Part shown: positions 30,838 to 39,432 of the stretch, piece by piece
Numbering within the stretch: the stretch's first letter is position 1
How the letters are laid out: each line of letters starts with the position of its first letter
From: Microbispora sp. H13382
GTDB lineage: Bacteria; Actinomycetota; Actinomycetes; Streptosporangiales; Streptosporangiaceae
Length of the DNA stretch: 64,000 nt
Reading direction: 5' to 3'
Assembly: GCF_014161445.1 (NCBI RefSeq)
Contig: NZ_JABBXA010000003.1
Location: forward strand, 310,001-374,000
Translations under genes and position numbers: made by a program
Notes under the pieces: generated by a model
Told to the model about the DNA's origin: nothing
Databases searched by the model: none
The model's input: only the letters and a program-made list of their open reading frames with translations

Positions 30838-31416
30838 ATGAAGACTGTGCTTTTCGACTACGGCAACGTCGTGTCGCTTCCCCAGGCCCCCGAGGACGTC
30901 GCGCGCATGGCGGGAGGTGATCCGGGGTTCGAGGACCGCTACTGGGAGGTGCGGCTCGACTTCGACCGGGGTTCGCTCGACCCGGCCGCGTACTGGTCCC
31001 ACGTGTACGGCAGGCCGATGGCCGGTGCCGACCTGGACGCGGTCGTCGCCCTCGACGTGGCGAGCTGGTCGCGGCCCAACGAGGAGACCGTGGCGATCGT
31101 CGACGAGCTGGCCGGGGTCGGCGTGCCCATGGCGCTGCTGTCCAACATGCCGGTCTGCGTCGCCGAGGGGATCGACGGGCTGCCGTTCATGCGGCCGATC
31201 GGCCCGCGTTTCTACAGCGGCAGGATGGGCCTGGTGAAGCCGGAGCCGGAGATCTTCCACGAGACCGTGGCCTGGCTCGGGGTCGCCCCCGGAGACCTCG
31301 TCTTCGTGGACGACCGGCTGGAGAACGTCGCGGCGGCCGAGCGGGCCGGGCTCGCCGCCGTCCACTTCCGCGACGCCGCCGCCCTGCGCGAGGACCTGAA
31401 GCCGCTGCTGGGCTGA
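30838..31416 (+). CDS. HAD-superfamily hydrolase (YihX-like)
   Basis: 192 residues in HAD subfamily IA with a small helical cap. Motif I is VLFDYGNVV: the nucleophile Asp7 is present but the second Asp is Gly9, as in the YihX/GphA-like branch. Motif II is ALLSNMP, the motif III lysine is in GLVKPEPEIF, and the acidic motif IV is VFVDDRLENV. It may dephosphorylate small sugar phosphates, but the Gly9 group is catalytically varied. The gene begins 30 bp after the hydrolase-like gene and is likely co-transcribed. Confidence 0.82.
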   Translation: MKTVLFDYGNVVSLPQAPEDVARMAGGDPGFEDRYWEVRLDFDRGSLDPAAYWSHVYGRPMAGADLDAVVALDVASWSRPNEETVAIVDELAGVGVPMALLSNMPVCVAEGIDGLPFMRPIGPRFYSGRMGLVKPEPEIFHETVAWLGVAPGDLVFVDDRLENVAAAERAGLAAVHFRDAAALREDLKPLLG

Positions 31417-31503
31417 GCTGTTCGTCAATGCTGTTCATCGGCGGTTTCCGGCGGGGTCACCGGCCTGGGCCTCGGCGTCGACCAGGTCGATTGCACTGGT
31501 CAC

Positions 31504-32000
31504 GTGCAGACGAACGCGTCATCCGTGTCCCGGCGAGTGTTCCTGTCCGCTCTCGCGGCCGGAGCCGGTGGCCTGGCCCCCACTTCTACCGCTTCAGGAC
31601 CGGCGGGCACGTGTCCGCCGCCGGACGCACCCGCACCGCCCCCGCCGGGATGTCGCCCCTGCGGTTCGCGGTCGCCGCCTGCGCCCACTGGGAGCACGGT
31701 TACGACACGGCCTACCGCCGCCTGGCCGAGCAGGAGCCGGACCTCGTGGTGCACCTGGGCGACTACATCTACGAGTACGAGCCGCAGGGCTACACGGCCC
31801 TCGGACAGACCGCGCGCGAGCACGCCGGAGCCAAGTGCCGGACGCTCGCCGACTACCGGGTGCGGCACGCCCAGTACAAGTCCGACCACGATCTCCAGGC
31901 GGCGCACCTGGTCGCGCCGTGGCTGGTCGCCTTCGACGACCACGAGATCGAGAACAACTGGGCGGGACCCGCCTCCAGCTCGCAGGCCCCCGAGTTCCGA
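31504..32000 (+). pseudogene. Decayed phoD-type alkaline phosphatase
   Basis: The Tat signal of a PhoD phosphatase (SRRVFLSALAAGAGG) is read from GTG at 31504. At about 31580 the similarity jumps to a different frame and deep into the enzyme: PHFYRFRTGG, VSAAGRTRTAPAG, VVHLGDYIYEYEPQG and LVAFDDHEIENNW. Roughly 100 residues between signal and core are missing, and similarity stops near 32000, well short of a PhoD C-terminus. So the gene carries a frame-changing internal deletion and a 3' truncation. Intact metal-site residues (the Asp in HLGDYIYEYE, DDHE) show that it decayed recently. Confidence 0.75.
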
Positions 32001-32073
32001 GATGCGGGTGCGGTTCCGCACGCTCGAGTACATCAGCCGCCGGGGGCGCCCCGCCAGGGTCTCGGCGGAGAGT

Positions 32074-32511
32074 TCACGATCCCGTCCGGGCACGCGGCGC
32101 TTCAGCCGTAGCCCGGCCGGGCCCGCCGGTGGCGTCCTCGGCCGGGTGGATGGCCGCGGCCGCATCGGACAGGGCGGCGATCGCTTCCTCGGCGGATCCA
32201 CCAAGGCGGGCCACCTCGGCGAGGTAGGCGCGGGCGTGGCCCCTGATCAGCTCCGCGCGCGCCGTCCGAGGGTCGGATTGCGGCAGGACTCGGGTGCCGC
32301 CACCGCGCTTACCGCTCACATATCCGGCCTGCTCCAGCTCCTTGTACGCTCGCGCCACCGTGCCCGCCGCCAGGCCGAGGTCGGCGGCGAGCTGGCGAAC
32401 CGGAGGGAGCCGGCTGCCGACGGCCAGCACTCCGCACCTGATCAGCTCTGCGAGCTGTGCCCGGATCTGCTCGTACGGCGGTGAGGGGCTGGTGACGTCG
32501 ACCTCGATCAT
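32074..32511 (-). CDS. GntR-family regulator (YtrA-like, short)
   Basis: 145 residues from ATG at 32511, which overlaps the stop of the upstream membrane-protein gene as ATGA. The N-terminal winged helix is typical of GntR (PPYEQIRAQLAELI, SRLPPVRQLAADLGLAAGTV, ARAYKELEQAGYV with the wing GKRGGGTRVL). The C-terminal part is only about 65 residues, as in the YtrA subgroup, which lacks a large effector domain. YtrA regulators usually repress the adjoining membrane or ABC genes, and a matching palindrome stands in front of this two-gene unit. Confidence 0.88.
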   Translation of the reverse strand: MIEVDVTSPSPPYEQIRAQLAELIRCGVLAVGSRLPPVRQLAADLGLAAGTVARAYKELEQAGYVSGKRGGGTRVLPQSDPRTARAELIRGHARAYLAEVARLGGSAEEAIAALSDAAAAIHPAEDATGGPGRATAEAPRARTGS

Positions 32512-33392
32512 GATGCCCTGATCGTCGGCCGCGAGAGCAGCTCGGCCAGGTACCAGGTGGCCGAGCCCGCGGCGAAGACCGCGATCCCCAGGAGGCCGAA
32601 CGCCGCGGGCGCGCTCCAGCCCGCGAAATCGCGCTGCCGGAAGAGAGCTTCCGCGGCGACGACCGCCACACCGGCCAGCGGCAGGGCCACGCAGAGGCCG
32701 TAGGCCGCGGTGACCACGCGAGCGGTATGGGCGCGCTGCACGTCGTCCACGGCTCGCGCCGCCGCGTCGAGGCCCGGACGTCCACGCTGCACGACGCGGT
32801 GCATCACCAACGCGGAGAGCAGGAACGCGGCCGCGAGCACGGCCAGCATGGGCCACGCGTAGAACCAGCCGGGCCACGGAGTGGTCGCGCTGCGCACCGT
32901 GCCGTCGGGGCTGGTCATGGCCAGCGCCCGCCCTGCACGCCCCAGGTCGTCGGCGCTCGCGGTGACGGATGTGACGGACAGCAGCAGGACGGTCACCAGC
33001 GTGAGAGCGCCGGCCAGCCGGGTCGAGAATCCGGGCAGGTAGTCACGCGCCCTTCTGATCTCCAGTGACGCACCTCGGATCGGCCCGTGAGGGCGCGGCG
33101 CGGAGAGCTCTCCCGCCAACGTGCCCAGCAGCAGGCCGATGCCCAGGACGGGGGCGGCCAGCATCGGCCCCCGGCCGAGGCCGTCCCAGCTCGACACGGA
33201 CCAGGAGGCGGCGAGACCGGCCAGCAGCCCGGCAAGCCGCGCTCGGAGGAGCCGTGTCGTGGTCACGCGCAGCACGGACAGATCGCCGCCGGCCGGCACC
33301 GAGACCACGCGACTCAGCGATATCAGTACAGCGAGAAGTCCGGCGACCAGCACCAGCAGCGCCGCGAAGGTAAGGGGGATCACCGGGCCCAC
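32508..33392 (-). CDS. Polytopic membrane protein, DUF1648-like context
   Basis: 294 residues with about seven hydrophobic segments: near 5-30, 50-70, 78-97, 125-145, 175-200, 225-250 and 262-285. A GTG start at 33392 has AAAGGAG 5 bp upstream. No catalytic motif was recognised. Proteins of this sort are often found paired with YtrA-type GntR repressors, and here the regulator gene overlaps the 3' end. The pair looks like one self-regulated unit. Its substrate or function is unknown, and the 'DUF1648-like' wording reflects only the gene pairing, not a domain match. Confidence 0.65.
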   Translation of the reverse strand: MGPVIPLTFAALLVLVAGLLAVLISLSRVVSVPAGGDLSVLRVTTTRLLRARLAGLLAGLAASWSVSSWDGLGRGPMLAAPVLGIGLLLGTLAGELSAPRPHGPIRGASLEIRRARDYLPGFSTRLAGALTLVTVLLLSVTSVTASADDLGRAGRALAMTSPDGTVRSATTPWPGWFYAWPMLAVLAAAFLLSALVMHRVVQRGRPGLDAAARAVDDVQRAHTARVVTAAYGLCVALPLAGVAVVAAEALFRQRDFAGWSAPAAFGLLGIAVFAAGSATWYLAELLSRPTIRAS

Positions 33393-33401
33393 ACCGACTC
33401 C

Positions 33402-33425
33402 TTTGTATCAATCGCGTGATACAAA
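33402..33425. promoter_or_regulatory. GntR/YtrA-type operator
   Basis: Perfect inverted repeat TTTGTATCA-ATCGCG-TGATACAAA, 10 bp upstream of the membrane-protein GTG. TGATACA-type half-sites are characteristic of GntR regulators. The site covers where the promoter of the membrane-protein/gntR pair must be, so autorepression is predicted. It also marks the point where the truncated FG-GAP gene is lost. Confidence 0.8.
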
Positions 33426-33459
33426 TCATGCCTCGGCCCGGCCGCTTGTCGCAACTGCT

Positions 33460-34074
33460 TCGCACCCTGCCCGCGACCAGGGTCAGCTCGCCCGCTCCCG
33501 GCGCGCCGACCAGGAGCCGGTCGCCCGTGACCATGACCGACGCGCCGAAGCCGGAGCCCTTGCGCCCCTTGAGCAGCGTGTCGTGACGGCGGGTCAGCCC
33601 GCCCTTCCGGGTGCCGGCGATGACCTGGACGGCGTCCCACTTCTCGCCGGCGCCCTTCACATCCGGGCTCTCCTGCGTGTACATCCCGGCGTGCCGCCGG
33701 AGCGGGTCGAGGATCGTCACCACGCCCGAGCCGTACCGCAGGCCGCCGTCGCCGGGGGCGCCCACGGCGATCTCGCCCCGGCCGTCGCCGTCGAAGCCGC
33801 CGGCGGCCAGTGCCGCGCCGAACGCGTCGCCGCGCTCCGGCCGGTCCCCGACGCCGTGCGCGCCCTGATGGAGGACATCGGTCTTCTTCAGCCTCCCGTC
33901 CCGTTCGGCGTACAGGGTGACCGTGCCCGCGCGCGCCTGCCCCCGCACGGCCGCGTACGGCGCGGCCACGGCCAGGAACGAGGGACAGGTCCGTGCGGAG
34001 ACCGGTGAGGCCGCCATGGCGGGCGGTACGGCGAGCGCGGCCGCCACCAGGGCGGACATGCGTGTGACCCTCAT
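33460..34074 (-). pseudogene. Truncated FG-GAP (integrin-like) secreted protein gene
   Basis: From ATG at 34074 a secreted protein begins (signal MRVTRMSALVAAALAVPPAM, cleaved near AASPVSA) and shows FG-GAP repeats: FGAALAAGGFDGDGRGEIAVGAPG and FGASVMVTGDRLLVGAPGAGEL. After about 205 residues the similarity ends near 33460, and the frame runs on through the neighbouring operator and antisense to the membrane gene until 33043. Intact family members have more blades, so the 3' half is missing. It is therefore a truncated gene rather than a real small protein. Confidence 0.65.
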
Positions 34075-34232
34075 GGCGGGATCGTCTCCGCCCACCCGGA
34101 CACGCTGCTCACGTGCGTGTGAACCGTCCGCGTGGGGTGCCTGAACTCGCCCCGCCATCCGCGGCGATTACACAATTACGATCGCTCACAGCGAACTGGC
34201 GCAGAACAGGGAACAGGATCGGACTCCTGTTA

Positions 34233-34253
34233 GTTGAGCCGACGTAACTCAAC
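34233..34253. promoter_or_regulatory. HAIR-like (HspR) operator upstream of lon
   Basis: GTTGAGC-CGACGTA-ACTCAAC matches the HspR-associated inverted repeat CTTGAGT-N7-ACTCAAG at 11 of 14 fixed positions, with the spacing exactly 7. It lies 14-35 bp before the lon start codon. In Streptomyces, lon and dnaK are known HspR targets, so heat-shock derepression of this gene is expected. Confidence 0.75.
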
Positions 34254-34267
34254 CTACTGGAGTGCTG

Positions 34268-36628
34268 ATGTCCCAGATCCTTCCCGTCCTCCCGCTCGAC
34301 GACGAAGTCGTCCTGCCCGGCATGGTCGTGCCCCTCGATCTGTCGGACTCCGAGGTTCGCGCGGCCATCGACGCGGCGCGCGCGAACGGCGAGAGCACGG
34401 TCCTGCTGGTGCCCCGCATAGACGGCCGCTACGGACCCGTGGGGGTGAGCGCGGTCGTGGAACAGGTCGGCAGGCTGCCGGGCGGGGAGCCCGCGGCCGT
34501 CGTCCGTGGCGTCGACCGCATGCGCGTCGGCACCGGCACCACCGGGCCCGGCGCGGCCCTGTGGGTCGAGGCGACCGCGCTGGAGCCGGTCGCGGCCGGG
34601 CCCAGGGCCGAGGAGCTCGCCAAGGAGTACAAGGCCCTGACCACCACGATCCTGCAGAAGCGGGGCGCGTGGCAGGTCGTCGACGCCGTCAACCAGATCA
34701 AGGACCCCGCGGACCTCGCCGACAGCTCGGGGTACGCGCCCTGGCTGACCATCCAGCAGAAGCTGCTGCTGCTGGAGATCGACGACCCGGCCGAGCGTCT
34801 CGACAAGCTGGTCGGCTGGGCCCGTGACCACCTCGCGGAGATGGACGTCGCCGAGACCATCCGCAAGGACGTCCAGGAGGGCATGGAGAAGCAGCAGCGC
34901 GAGTTCCTGCTCCGCCAGCAGCTCGCGGCCGTCCGCAAGGAGCTCTCGGAGCTCAACGGCGACCCCTCGGACGAGGAGGAGGACTACCGCGCCCGCATCG
35001 AGGCCGCCGACCTGCCGGAGAAGGTCAGGGAGGCCGCGCTCAAGGAGGTCGGCAAGCTGGAGCGGGCCTCGGACCAGTCGCCCGAGAGCGGCTGGATCCG
35101 CACCTGGCTCGACACCGTGCTCGACATGCCGTGGAACGTCCACACGACCGACTCCTACGACATCGCCGGTGCCCGCGCGGTGCTCGACGCCGACCACACC
35201 GGCCTGGACGACGTGAAGGACCGCATCGTGGAGTACCTCGCGGTCCGCAAGCGCAGGGCCGACCAGGGCCTCGGCGTGGTCGGCGGCCGCCGCAGCGGCG
35301 CGGTCCTCGCGCTGGCCGGTCCTCCCGGAGTGGGCAAGACCTCGCTCGGCGAGTCGGTCGCCCGCGCCATGGGCCGCAAGTTCGTCCGGGTCGCCCTCGG
35401 CGGCGTCCGCGACGAGGCGGAGATCCGCGGCCACCGGCGCACGTACGTGGGCGCGCTGCCCGGCCGCGTCGTCCGGGCGATCCGCGAGGCGGGCTCGATG
35501 AACCCGGTCGTGCTGCTCGACGAGATCGACAAGGTCGGCGCCGACTACCGGGGCGACCCGACGGCGGCGCTGCTCGAGGTGCTCGACCCGGCGCAGAACC
35601 ACACGTTCCGCGACCACTACCTGGAGGTCGAGCTCGACCTGAGCGACGTGCTGTTCCTCGCCACGGCCAACGTGCTCGAGCAGGTGCCCGGGCCGCTGCT
35701 GGACCGCATGGAGATCGTCACGCTCGACGGCTACACCGAGGACGAGAAGGTCGCCATCGCCCGCGACCACCTGCTCCCGCGCAACCTGGAGAAGGCCGGT
35801 CTCACCGCCGACGAGGTGACGGTGGAGGAGGCGGCGCTGCGCCGCCTGGCGGGCGAGTACACCCGCGAGGCCGGCGTCCGCTCCCTGGAGCGCTCGATCG
35901 CCCGGATCCTGCGCAAGGTGACGGCGAACGTCGCCCTCGGCGAGGCCGGGCTCCCGGTGACGGTGTCGGCCGACGATCTCGTCTCCTACCTGGGCCGGCC
36001 GCGTCACGTGCCCGAGTCGTCCCTGCCGGAGGCGCGCCAGCGTACGGCGGTGCCGGGCGTGGCGACCGGCCTCGCGGTGACCGGCGCGGGCGGTGACGTC
36101 CTCTACGTCGAGGCGTCGCTGGCCGACCCGGAGACCGGCGCGACCGGCGTGACCCTGACCGGCCAGCTGGGCGACGTGATGAAGGAGTCGGCGCAGATCG
36201 CGCTGTCCTTCCTCCGGTCGCGGGGCGCGGAGCTGGAGCTTCCGGTCGGCTCGCTCAAGGACAGGTCGGTGCACATCCACGTCCCCGCGGGGGCGGTGCC
36301 CAAGGACGGCCCGTCGGCCGGTGTCACGATGACCACGGCCCTGGCCTCGCTGCTGTCGGGCCGGCCGGTCCGCGCCGACGTGGCGATGACCGGGGAGGTC
36401 TCCCTCACCGGGCGGGTGCTGCCGATCGGCGGGGTGAAGCAGAAGCTGCTCGCCGCCCACCGGGCGGGGATCACGACCGTGCTCATCCCGGCCCGCAACG
36501 AGCCCGACCTGGACGACGTGCCGGCCGAGGTGCTGGCCGACCTCACCGTCCACGCGGTGAGCGACGTCCGCGAGGTCCTCGACCTGGCCCTCACCCCGGC
36601 GACGGTCGCCCGGCAGGCGGTCGCCTGA
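34268..36628 (+). CDS. lon: ATP-dependent Lon protease
   Basis: 786-residue cytoplasmic AAA+ serine protease that degrades misfolded and some regulatory proteins. N-terminal substrate domain (about 5-190), long helices (about 190-310), AAA+ module with Walker [10 protein letters not shown] (about 351) and Walker [10 protein letters not shown], and the protease domain with the Ser-Lys dyad Ser683 (KDGPSAG) and Lys726 ([14 protein letters not shown]). I chose ATG at 34268 because GGAG lies 5 bp upstream. A GTG two codons earlier is also in frame. Length is standard. The HAIR-like site upstream and a strong terminator downstream mark a single-gene unit. Confidence 0.97.
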   Translation: MSQILPVLPLDDEVVLPGMVVPLDLSDSEVRAAIDAARANGESTVLLVPRIDGRYGPVGVSAVVEQVGRLPGGEPAAVVRGVDRMRVGTGTTGPGAALWVEATALEPVAAGPRAEELAKEYKALTTTILQKRGAWQVVDAVNQIKDPADLADSSGYAPWLTIQQKLLLLEIDDPAERLDKLVGWARDHLAEMDVAETIRKDVQEGMEKQQREFLLRQQLAAVRKELSELNGDPSDEEEDYRARIEAADLPEKVREAALKEVGKLERASDQSPESGWIRTWLDTVLDMPWNVHTTDSYDIAGARAVLDADHTGLDDVKDRIVEYLAVRKRRADQGLGVVGGRRSGAVLALAGPPGVGKTSLGESVARAMGRKFVRVALGGVRDEAEIRGHRRTYVGALPGRVVRAIREAGSMNPVVLLDEIDKVGADYRGDPTAALLEVLDPAQNHTFRDHYLEVELDLSDVLFLATANVLEQVPGPLLDRMEIVTLDGYTEDEKVAIARDHLLPRNLEKAGLTADEVTVEEAALRRLAGEYTREAGVRSLERSIARILRKVTANVALGEAGLPVTVSADDLVSYLGRPRHVPESSLPEARQRTAVPGVATGLAVTGAGGDVLYVEASLADPETGATGVTLTGQLGDVMKESAQIALSFLRSRGAELELPVGSLKDRSVHIHVPAGAVPKDGPSAGVTMTTALASLLSGRPVRADVAMTGEVSLTGRVLPIGGVKQKLLAAHRAGITTVLIPARNEPDLDDVPAEVLADLTVHAVSDVREVLDLALTPATVARQAVA

Positions 36629-36642
36629 CCTTTCGCGCACCC

Positions 36643-36673
36643 GGCCCGCGTCTCCGTCCCGGAGGCGCGGGCC
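36643..36673 (+). terminator. Terminator after lon
   Basis: GGCCCGCGTCTCC pairs with GGAGGCGCGGGCC across the loop GTCCC, about 13 bp with a G-U pair, 15 bp after the lon stop. Confidence 0.8.
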
Positions 36674-36894
36674 TCTGTGATTGAGGACACATTACCGGTA
36701 GGGAATAAGGGATAGCTTTCCCCCGTTGCAGCCGTTCGTGAGCGTATCGAACCTGGTCAACCCGCCAAAGCGAGGGTGTCCCGGGGCCTGAAGGCCCGTC
36801 CTCCCACACCCCTCCCACGAAGGCACTCGACGATGACGCTCTCCCCGCTGCCCGATCTGATCCTGCGCCGGATCACGTCTTCGAAGGACAGCAA
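36674..36894 (+). promoter_or_regulatory. Structured leader with upstream ORF before metN
   Basis: 220-bp leader. A 21-codon ORF (ATG 36833 to TGA 36898, starting MTLSPLPDLI, ending SSKDSK) overlaps the metN GTG as GTGA. Upstream are several helices: GTTCG/CGAAC (36734-36752), GGGCC-TGAA-GGCCC (36784-36797), and a GGGT at 36774 that could pair either back to ACCC at 36760 or forward to ACACCC at 36806. The alternative pairing suggests a switch. It does not match SAM-I, SAM-II or SAM-IV patterns as I know them. Regulation by methionine or S-adenosylmethionine is an inference from the gene downstream. Confidence 0.5.
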
Positions 36895-37839
36895 GTGATC
36901 ACGGTTACCGGCCTGCGCAAGGCCTACGGCGAGGTCGTCGCGCTCGACGGCGTCGACCTCCACGTCGGCAAGGGCGAGGTCTTCGGCGTGCTCGGACGCA
37001 GCGGCGCAGGCAAGAGCACGCTGCTGCGCTGCGTCAACCTGCTCGAACGCCCCGACGAGGGCACGGTGACCGTCGACGGGCGCGAGCTGACCGCCCTCGG
37101 CGCGGCCGACCTGCGCCGCGCCCGGCAGCGCATCGGCATGATCCACCAGCACTTCGCGCTGCTGTCGTCGCGCACGGTGGCGGGCAACGTGGCCTTCCCG
37201 CTGGAGGTCATGGGCGTCGGCCGGGCCGCCCGGGCCCGGCGCGTCGCGGAGATGCTCGACCTCGTGGGCCTGGCCGACCGCGCCGGGGCCTACCCCGCGC
37301 AGCTGTCCGGCGGCCAGAAGCAGCGGGTCGGCATCGCGCGAGCCCTGGCCGCCGAGCCGTCGGTGCTGCTGTCGGACGAGGCCACCTCCGCGCTCGACCC
37401 CGCCACGACCCAGTCGATCCTGGCGCTGCTCCGGCGGCTCAACCGGGAGCTGGGGCTGACCATCCTGCTCATCACCCACGAGATGGACGTCATCAAGGCC
37501 GTCTGCGACTCGGCGGCGATCATGAGCGACGGGCGGATCGCCGAGGCGGGCCGCATCCCCGACCTGCTCGCCACGCCCGGATCACGCCTGGCCGCCGAGC
37601 TGTTCCCGCTGCCGCCCGCCGAGCCCGGCACCGTGACGGTCGCCGTGGCCGCGGACCAGACCCTGCTGTCGCGTCTTACGCGGGCGTACGACGTGGACGT
37701 CGCCGTGGTTGGCGGCGCGGTCGAGCAGGTCGCGGGGGCCCCGGCGGGCCGGCTGCGGCTGCGGATCACCGGGGCCGGGGCGGCGGACGCCCTCACCCAC
37801 CTGCGCGAGCGCGGCCTGATGCCGGAGGAGGACCGATGA
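36895..37839 (+). CDS. metN: Methionine ABC transporter ATPase MetN
   Basis: 314-residue ATPase of the MetNIQ importer for methionine. Starts at GTG 36895 (MITVTGLRKAYGEV), coupled to the leader ORF by GTGA. Walker A GRSGAGKST (about 37-45), Q-loop IHQHFALL, signature LSGGQKQR and Walker B VLLSDEATSALD. The Walker B preceding residue is Ser where Cys is common. The C-terminal NIL/ACT-like domain (about 235-314) is the methionine-sensing inhibitory domain. It overlaps metI by ATGA. The energised complex imports D/L-methionine. Confidence 0.94.
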   Translation: MITVTGLRKAYGEVVALDGVDLHVGKGEVFGVLGRSGAGKSTLLRCVNLLERPDEGTVTVDGRELTALGAADLRRARQRIGMIHQHFALLSSRTVAGNVAFPLEVMGVGRAARARRVAEMLDLVGLADRAGAYPAQLSGGQKQRVGIARALAAEPSVLLSDEATSALDPATTQSILALLRRLNRELGLTILLITHEMDVIKAVCDSAAIMSDGRIAEAGRIPDLLATPGSRLAAELFPLPPAEPGTVTVAVAADQTLLSRLTRAYDVDVAVVGGAVEQVAGAPAGRLRLRITGAGAADALTHLRERGLMPEEDR

Positions 37840-38492
37840 CCTGGTCGGAGATGAGCCCCCTGCTGTGGGAGGCCACCGGGCAGACCGCGGTGATGGTGGG
37901 CTGGTCCACGCTGTTCACCGTGCTGTTCGGGCTCCCGCTCGGTGTCTGCCTCGCCGGGACGGACCGGGCCGGGCTGTTCCCGGCGCCCGTCGTGCGGCGC
38001 GTGCTCGGGCTGGTCGTCAACGTCGGGCGGTCATTGCCCTTCATCGTCCTCATGATCGCGGTCATCCCGGTGACCCGCGTGCTCACCGGCACCACGATCG
38101 GAACCGCCGCCGCGGTGGTCCCTCTCACGATCGGCGCGGTGCCCTTCTTCGCCCGGCTGGTCGAGACCGCGCTGCGCGAGGTGGGCCGCGACGTCGTGCA
38201 GGCGGCCGAGGCGATGGGGGCGGGCCGGGTGACGATCGTGACACGCGTCCTGCTGCCCGAGGCGCTGCCCGGCCTGGTCGCCGGGCTGACCGTCGCCGTG
38301 GTCACGCTCATCTCCTACTCCGCGATGGCCGGCGTGATCGGCGGCGGCGGCCTCGGCGACCTCGCCGTCCGCTACGGCTACCAGCGGTTCGAGACCACGC
38401 TCATGGTCGTCACCGTGGTCGTCCTGGTCGTCGTGGTGCAGCTCGCGCAGACCGTCGGCGACGCCGTCGCCCGTCGTCTTTCCCACCGGTAA
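37836..38492 (+). CDS. metI: Methionine ABC transporter permease MetI
   Basis: 218-residue integral membrane permease with five to six hydrophobic segments. The ABC-permease EAA-type loop is visible at EAMGAGRVTIVTRVLLPEALPG (about 128-149), the cytoplasmic contact with MetN. The start ATG overlaps the metN stop (ATGA). Length matches MetI. Followed 22 bp later by metQ, so metN-metI-metQ form one operon in the order N-I-Q. Confidence 0.94.
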   Translation: MTWSEMSPLLWEATGQTAVMVGWSTLFTVLFGLPLGVCLAGTDRAGLFPAPVVRRVLGLVVNVGRSLPFIVLMIAVIPVTRVLTGTTIGTAAAVVPLTIGAVPFFARLVETALREVGRDVVQAAEAMGAGRVTIVTRVLLPEALPGLVAGLTVAVVTLISYSAMAGVIGGGGLGDLAVRYGYQRFETTLMVVTVVVLVVVVQLAQTVGDAVARRLSHR

Positions 38493-38514
38493 TCCATAGA
38501 AGGAGTTCTGTCCC

Positions 38515-39354
38515 ATGCGTAGAACGCTCGGCCTCGCCATCGCCGCCGTGGTCGCGCTCGTCTTGTCCGCCTGCGGGTCCTCGTCCCCGGACACCGCGGC
38601 CACTTCCACCTCCGGCACGGCGGCGGCGCAGGCCCCGCTCAAGGTGGGCGTGAGCCCGGTGCCGCACGCGCAGATCCTCAAGTACGTGGCCGACAACCTG
38701 GCCGCCGCGAAGGGGCTGAAGCTGGAGATCGTCGAGTTCAGCGACTACGTGCAGCCCAACCTGCAGCTCCAGGACGGCCAGCTCGACGCCAACTACTTCC
38801 AGCACAAGCCCTACCTGGACGACTTCAACGCCTCCAAGGGCACCAAGCTGAGCTTCGTCGCCCCGGTGCACCTCGAGCCGCTCGGCCTGTACTCCAAGAA
38901 GGTCAAGGACCTCGCGTCGCTGCCGCAGGACGGCGCGGTCGCCGTGCCCAACGACGCCACCAACCTCGGGCGGGCGCTCAAGCTGCTCGCCGACAACGGC
39001 GTGGTCACGCTGAAGGACGGCGTGGGCACCGCCGCGACCGAGCGCGACGTGACGGGCAACCCGAAGAACCTGACCTTCCGCCCGCTGGAGGCCGCGCAGC
39101 TGCCGCGCTCGCTCGACGACGTGGACGCAGCCGTGATCAACGGCAACTACGCGCTGGAGGCGAACCTCAACCCGTCTTCGGACGCGCTGGTGCTGGAGAA
39201 GGCCGAGGGCAACCCGTACGCCAACGGCCTGGTGGTCGCCCAGGGACGCGAGAGCGACCCGCGGGTGAAGACGCTGATCGAGCTGCTGACCGGCGCCGAC
39301 GTGAAGAAGTACATCGAGGACACGTTCAAGGGCTCGGTCATCCCCGCCTCCTGA
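38515..39354 (+). CDS. metQ: Methionine-binding lipoprotein MetQ
   Basis: 279 residues. A lipoprotein signal ends in the lipobox VLSACGS (Cys about 20), so the mature protein is lipid-anchored outside the membrane. NLPA-family segments are VGVSPVPHAQILKYV, FSDYVQPNLQLQDGQLDANYFQHKPYLDD (here two adjoining motifs, about 75-105) and NDATNLGRALKLL. It captures methionine for MetNI. An AAGGAG ribosome site precedes the ATG, and a 15-bp terminator follows. Confidence 0.94.
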   Translation: MRRTLGLAIAAVVALVLSACGSSSPDTAATSTSGTAAAQAPLKVGVSPVPHAQILKYVADNLAAAKGLKLEIVEFSDYVQPNLQLQDGQLDANYFQHKPYLDDFNASKGTKLSFVAPVHLEPLGLYSKKVKDLASLPQDGAVAVPNDATNLGRALKLLADNGVVTLKDGVGTAATERDVTGNPKNLTFRPLEAAQLPRSLDDVDAAVINGNYALEANLNPSSDALVLEKAEGNPYANGLVVAQGRESDPRVKTLIELLTGADVKKYIEDTFKGSVIPAS

Positions 39355-39380
39355 CGCGCCTCCTGAGCGCACATATATGG

Positions 39381-39414
39381 ACGAATCATCCGGTCGCTTG
39401 ACCGGATGATTCGT
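39381..39414 (+). terminator. Terminator after metQ
   Basis: Perfect 15-bp stem ACGAATCATCCGGTC with loop GCTT, 27 bp after the metQ stop. It also covers an in-frame ATG at 39406, which is why the Fic gene start is placed further on. Confidence 0.85.
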
Positions 39415-39432
39415 TCGTGCTGTCATGACCTT

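Noticed and set aside
33043-33459. C-terminal half of the FG-GAP open frame
   Set aside because: It runs antisense to the membrane-protein gene and through its operator, with no FG-GAP similarity. The gene is truncated at about 33460.
36674-36832. Known SAM riboswitch (SAM-I, SAM-II or SAM-IV) before metN
   Set aside because: The conserved core segments of these classes as I know them are not found. It is listed only as an unclassified structured leader.
39406-39432. Earlier start for the Fic gene
   Set aside because: This ATG lies in the stem of the metQ terminator and adds MIRSCCHDL, which lacks family similarity.
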